The notes below the pieces were generated by a model. That model ran no database searches, had not been told where the DNA came from, and worked only from the letters and a program-made list of their open reading frames with translations. The translations under genes and the position numbers were made by a program. Below are positions 5,886 to 8,228 of a DNA stretch of 8,228 nucleotides, in pieces. Each line of letters opens with the position of its first letter. The stretch's first letter is position 1. This DNA is from Campylobacteraceae bacterium (GTDB lineage Bacteria; Campylobacterota; Campylobacteria; Campylobacterales; Sulfurovaceae): the NCBI GenBank assembly GCA_027002755.1, contig JALWZI010000041.1, forward strand, positions 1-8,228, given 5' to 3'.

Positions 5886-6682
5886 TTCAGCTCCACTTTC
5901 ACCAGGGAAGAGAAAGGGTAGAGTCCGGCGGGAAGTTCGATCTCCGCCCGATAGGAGGAGAGGTGGGTGTCGTCGGTCTCTTTCCAGATCTTGGAAAATC
6001 GCAGATCGCTCTGTTTACCGTTGAGCCACAGGGTGCTCTTGGACAGCCCTCGGATCTCGTCGGCGGAGAGGTAGAGCACCAGCTTCGCCCGGCTCAGATC
6101 ATCCACCATCGCCAGGAGGGTGCCGATCCCGGCAAACTCTCCCGGACGGACCATCAGACGATAGAGGTAGCGGTTTTTCAGACGGAGATTCTTTTTGGCG
6201 ATCCGATCCTCCAGCGTGGCGATCTTCTGCTCCATCTCCAGGATGCTGCGCTGCAGATTGATCGCCTGCTGACGGGTGCTCAGATACTGATTCTGCGCCG
6301 TCACCATCGCCTGGTAGGCCTGATCCTTCTGGGTCTGGCTGGCGGTGGAGAGATCTTTGAGGCGCCGGAAATACCCCTCCTGACGTTTCCAGCTCTCCTT
6401 CAGACCCGGAAGCATCTCCCGGGTGAGGTTCAGATTGCTCCGCAGCAGCTCCAGGGTCCGGCGGGAGTGTTCCAGATCCTTCCGATCCAGACGATCATCC
6501 AGATGCACCACCACCGCATCCTTCACCAGCCGTCCCTCCATCGAGAGATCGGCCTCCAGCACCTGCCCCGCCGCCGCCGCTTTGATCGTGGCACGCTCAA
6601 TAGGCTCGACGCGTGCGTAGTGCTCGGCGGCGGATAACGTTGTGTTGAAAAAGGCGAAGAGTAAAAGTATGTGGAGTTTCAA
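5882..6682 (-). CDS. HlyD-like periplasmic adaptor (membrane-fusion) protein
   Basis: This 266-residue protein has a signal peptide (about 1-18). A first half-lipoyl segment ends AAGQVLEADLSMEGRLVKD (38-55). A long alpha-helical hairpin rich in Gln, Leu and Arg follows (about 65-168), then the second lipoyl half RLMVRPGEFAGIGTLLAMVDD (175-195) and a short beta-barrel. Adaptors of this family bridge an inner-membrane pump to an outer-membrane channel. Neither partner gene is in the window. It is short and lacks a clear membrane-proximal domain. The start is a TTG at 6680-6682: an in-frame TGA lies two codons upstream, so no earlier start is possible. AAGAAGG lies about ten bases before it, a little far. 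Its stop overlaps the start of the molybdoenzyme gene by four bases, so the two form an operon. Confidence 0.72.
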   Translation of the reverse strand: MKLHILLLFAFFNTTLSAAEHYARVEPIERATIKAAAAGQVLEADLSMEGRLVKDAVVVHLDDRLDRKDLEHSRRTLELLRSNLNLTREMLPGLKESWKRQEGYFRRLKDLSTASQTQKDQAYQAMVTAQNQYLSTRQQAINLQRSILEMEQKIATLEDRIAKKNLRLKNRYLYRLMVRPGEFAGIGTLLAMVDDLSRAKLVLYLSADEIRGLSKSTLWLNGKQSDLRFSKIWKETDDTHLSSYRAEIELPAGLYPFSSLVKVELK

Positions 6683-6702
6683 AGCAGGTCAACCTTCTTC
6701 TG

Positions 6703-6730
6703 GGAATTAAATAATTAACAGTTAATAGTT
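6703..6730. repeat. AT-rich heptad array upstream of the adaptor gene
   Basis: Units AATAATT, AACAGTT and AATAGTT (6710-6730) run in phase, preceded by a looser GGAATTA. It lies on the adaptor-gene side of the two hairpins at 6738-6786, while the array at 6795-6829 lies on the rnpB side. Its reverse complement resembles that second array, so the pair gives the region a roughly inverted symmetry. Confidence 0.55.
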
Positions 6731-6737
6731 TCGGTAT

Positions 6738-6760
6738 GCGTTGCGATGCAACGCTTTTTT
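6738..6760 (+). terminator. palindrome copy 2 with T6 tail, + strand half of a bidirectional terminator
   Basis: GCGTTGC (6738-6744) and GCAACGC (6748-6754) pair around GAT and are followed by six T (6755-6760), a textbook intrinsic terminator for + strand transcription. No + strand gene lies upstream, so it would only stop antisense transcription entering rnpB. The same stem occurs at 3370-3386 without a T-run, so it may be a repeat element that acts as a terminator here. Confidence 0.5.
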
Positions 6761-6762
6761 CC

Positions 6763-6786
6763 AAAAAATAAAACACGCAAAGCGTG
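6763..6786 (-). terminator. intrinsic terminator downstream of rnpB
   Basis: On the - strand CACGC and GCGTG pair around TTT (6786-6774) and are followed by TTTTATTTTTT (6773-6763). This fits a terminator for rnpB, about 45 bp past its mature 3' end, and would insulate the adaptor-molybdoenzyme operon from rnpB transcription. The stem is only five base pairs but all of high stability. Five T also directly follow the rnpB P1 helix, so termination could occur there instead. Confidence 0.55.
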
Positions 6787-6794
6787 CATCCGAA

Positions 6795-6829
6795 ATTATT
6801 CATTATTAACTATTAATTATTCACTAAAA
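6795..6829. repeat. AT-only heptad array at the rnpB 3' end
   Basis: Five units in phase, mainly ATTATTC or ATTATTA, with one ACTATTA and a final ACTAAAA. Unit variation mirrors the array at 3393-3427, with ATT in place of CCT in the core. It begins one base past the rnpB P1 helix when read on the - strand. Confidence 0.75.
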
Positions 6830-6830
6830 A

Positions 6831-7169
6831 GAAGGCAGGCGATAAGCCGGGTTCTGTCGTTGGGTGACTATTTATCTAGGTCTGCCGTCGCCGACAGACT
6901 CGAGCGAAGCACACGTAATGTGAGGCTTGTACCAGGTGCTTCTTGCTGCGGACTGGGTTTACCCGGCTGCCTCTGTTGCCAGAGGCACCGGTGGGCTCTT
7001 ACCCCACCCTTTCACCCTTGCCTGTGATCACAAGGATCCATCGGCGGTCTACTCTCTGTTGCACTTGCCCTCGGATCGCTCCGGCCAGCCGTTAGCTGGA
7101 GTCCTGCCTCACTGCAGCCCGGACTTTCCTCTTGCGGCACAAACCGCAAGCAGCCACCTGCCTGCCTTC
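6831..7169 (-). ncRNA. rnpB: RNase P RNA (M1 RNA), bacterial type A-like
   Basis: This is the catalytic RNA that trims tRNA 5' leaders. On the - strand it shows the conserved GAGGAAAGTCCGGGCT (7131-7116) near the 5' end and ACAGAACCCGGCTTAT (6857-6842) near the 3' end. In between lie the GGTAAGAG segment (complement of about 6996-7003) and the GGTAAACCC loop that binds the tRNA CCA end (complement of about 6955-6963). The ends pair perfectly as helix P1: GAAGGCAGGC (7169-7160) with GCCTGCCTTC (6840-6831). These ends give 339 nt, normal for the family. A strong -10 lies seven bases before the inferred 5' end. The 3' helix is followed by five T and, further on, by a hairpin terminator. Confidence 0.96.
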
Positions 7170-7175
7170 GGGCCG

Positions 7176-7204
7176 ATTATAACCGATTTTTACCCCATGG
7201 GCAA
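7176..7204 (-). promoter_or_regulatory. rnpB promoter
   Basis: On the - strand a perfect TATAAT (7181-7176) lies 17 bp after TTGCCC (7204-7199), which matches TTGACA in four of six positions. Transcription from the usual distance would begin at about 7169, exactly where helix P1 starts. Position and match agree, so this is a strong assignment. Confidence 0.85.
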
Positions 7205-7213
7205 GGCCTGTGT

Positions 7214-7219
7214 TACAAT
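7214..7219 (+). promoter_or_regulatory. candidate -10 for the adenine deaminase gene
   Basis: TACAAT differs from the -10 consensus by one base. No good -35 is present; TTTACC at 7189-7194 would be 19 bp away. Transcription would start near 7226, leaving a very short leader that begins with the ribosome binding site AAAGGAG (7226-7232). It is back to back with, and overlaps the upstream zone of, the rnpB promoter. Confidence 0.4.
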
Positions 7220-7238
7220 CATTCGAAAGGAGTTTTTT

Positions 7239-8228
7239 ATGACCTTCGAAGCCAATCTGATTGACCTGGGAGAGCGGGCGATCTATCCGGTCACCCTCAC
7301 CGTAAAGGGTAATCGGATCCTAAAGATCGAAGCGTTGAACCGCGAGGTCTCCGGCTATCTTCTGCCGGGCTTCGTCGACGCCCACATCCATATCGAAAGT
7401 TCCATGCTGCCTCCGGCGGAATTCGCCCGGTTGGCTGTACGCCACGGAACCGTCGCCACTGTCAGCGACCCCCACGAGATCGCCAACGTCTTGGGGATCC
7501 CGGGGGTAGAGTATATGATCGAAAGTGCCGAAAAGGTCCCTTTTCATATCTGCTTCGGCGCCTCCCCCTGTGTGCCGGCCACTCCTTTCGAGACCAACGG
7601 CGCGACCTTGACGCCGGAAGATATTGCCGCACTTTTGGACAAGCCGCAAATCGGCTATCTCAGCGAGGTGATGAACTTCCCCGGGGTCATCACCGGTGAT
7701 CCCGACATGCTGGCCAAGATCGCCGAGGCGAAGAAGCGGGGCCTACCCGTCGATGGACACTGCCCCGGACTGCGGGGAAAGGATCTCAGCCGTTATATAG
7801 CCGCCGGGATACAAACCGACCATGAATCCTTCGAATATGACGAAGCCAAAGAAAAGATCGAAAAAGGGATGAAGATTCTGATCCGGGAGGGATCGGCCGC
7901 CAAAAACTTCGATGCTCTGCACCCCCTCATCGCCGAATATCCCGAAAAACTGATGTTCTGCAGTGACGACCGCCATCCCGATGACCTGCAGCGGGAACAT
8001 ATCGACGGGCATGTTCGTCGTGCCGTCGCCCTGGGATACGATCTCTTCGACGTGCTGCGCATCGCCTGCCGCCATCCGGTGGAACACTACCGCCTCCCGG
8101 TGGGGCAATTGCGAGAAGGGGATTTTGCCGACTTTATCCTCGTCGAAGATCTCGAAAGCTTCAAAGTCCGGGAGACATGGATCAAGGGGCAGTGCGTCTA
8201 TCGCAACGGAAAAACGCTGATCCAACAC
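7239..8228 (+). CDS. ade: adenine deaminase, amidohydrolase superfamily (N-terminal 330 residues; runs off the window)
   Basis: The enzyme converts adenine to hypoxanthine and ammonia in the cytoplasm (purine salvage), using a metal centre. The frame is open to the last base of the window. Family motifs appear in order: PGFVDAHIHIESSM (43-56, metal ligands His49 and His51), SDPHEIANVLG (76-86), LSEVMNFPGV (Glu143), VDGHCPGL (His174), TDHESF (His195) and FCSDDRHPDDL (240-250, Asp243/244 region). RHPVEHYRL (278-286) follows, where the family has its Ala-Glu-Tyr-Gly-like segment. AAAGGAG at 7226-7232, six bases before ATG, fixes the start. The first metal motif comes at residue 49, earlier than in the Bacillus enzyme as I recall it, so the N-terminal beta-domain strand set is short. 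The C-terminal domain, usually reaching about 550-590 residues, is outside. Confidence 0.92.
   Translation, partial: MTFEANLIDLGERAIYPVTLTVKGNRILKIEALNREVSGYLLPGFVDAHIHIESSMLPPAEFARLAVRHGTVATVSDPHEIANVLGIPGVEYMIESAEKVPFHICFGASPCVPATPFETNGATLTPEDIAALLDKPQIGYLSEVMNFPGVITGDPDMLAKIAEAKKRGLPVDGHCPGLRGKDLSRYIAAGIQTDHESFEYDEAKEKIEKGMKILIREGSAAKNFDALHPLIAEYPEKLMFCSDDRHPDDLQREHIDGHVRRAVALGYDLFDVLRIACRHPVEHYRLPVGQLREGDFADFILVEDLESFKVRETWIKGQCVYRNGKTLIQH

Noticed and set aside
5963..6637. 224-residue + strand ORF opposite the adaptor gene
   Set aside because: It is a frame shadow of the HlyD-like gene, with low-complexity Leu/Gln/His content and no start context.
7239..8228. Dihydroorotase or another amidohydrolase instead of adenine deaminase
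   Set aside because: The set HIHIESSM, SDPHEIANV, GHCPGL and SDDRHPDDL is specific to the Ade family rather than to dihydroorotases or ureases.

Overview
The window reads as chromosomal DNA of a free-living, GC-rich bacterium. The gene families (the form of DapD, a BtuB-like receptor, a compact molybdopterin enzyme, a YmdB-like macrodomain protein) and the strong use of C or G at third codon positions suggest a Campylobacterota member of the Nitratifractor/Sulfurovum kind. That assignment is inference from memory of family members, not a search result.

Layout. The 5' end of dapD (lysine and peptidoglycan biosynthesis) runs leftward off the window at 1-333. An AT-rich promoter-like stretch and a possible 53-residue ORF (456-616) follow. 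On the + strand come a BtuB-like TonB-dependent outer-membrane receptor (711-2573), a six-helix inner-membrane protein (2641-3264) and a YmdB-type macrodomain hydrolase (3439-3972). Converging on these from the - strand is a two-gene unit: a HlyD-like periplasmic adaptor (5882-6682) joined by an ATGA stop/start overlap to a molybdopterin/[4Fe-4S] oxidoreductase (4092-5885). The RNase P RNA gene lies upstream on the - strand (6831-7169). Its promoter is back to back with an adenine deaminase gene (7239 to the window end, incomplete).

Working together. The receptor and the six-helix protein are likely co-transcribed and may form an uptake path across the two membranes (inference). The adaptor and the molybdoenzyme are translationally coupled, although one is predicted periplasmic and the other cytoplasmic. 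The remaining genes are housekeeping or nucleotide salvage with no evident link.

The most striking signal is between the genes. Every intergenic region that follows a 3' gene end holds short imperfect arrays with a 7-bp period. The unit sequence differs at each place, but the period does not. At four of the five loci one or more GC-rich perfect hairpins sit between two such arrays (608-698, 3230-3427, 3972-4107, 6703-6829). Two of the arrays run into coding sequence and supply the last residues of the gene. The two purely divergent regions (334-455 and 7170-7238) lack them.
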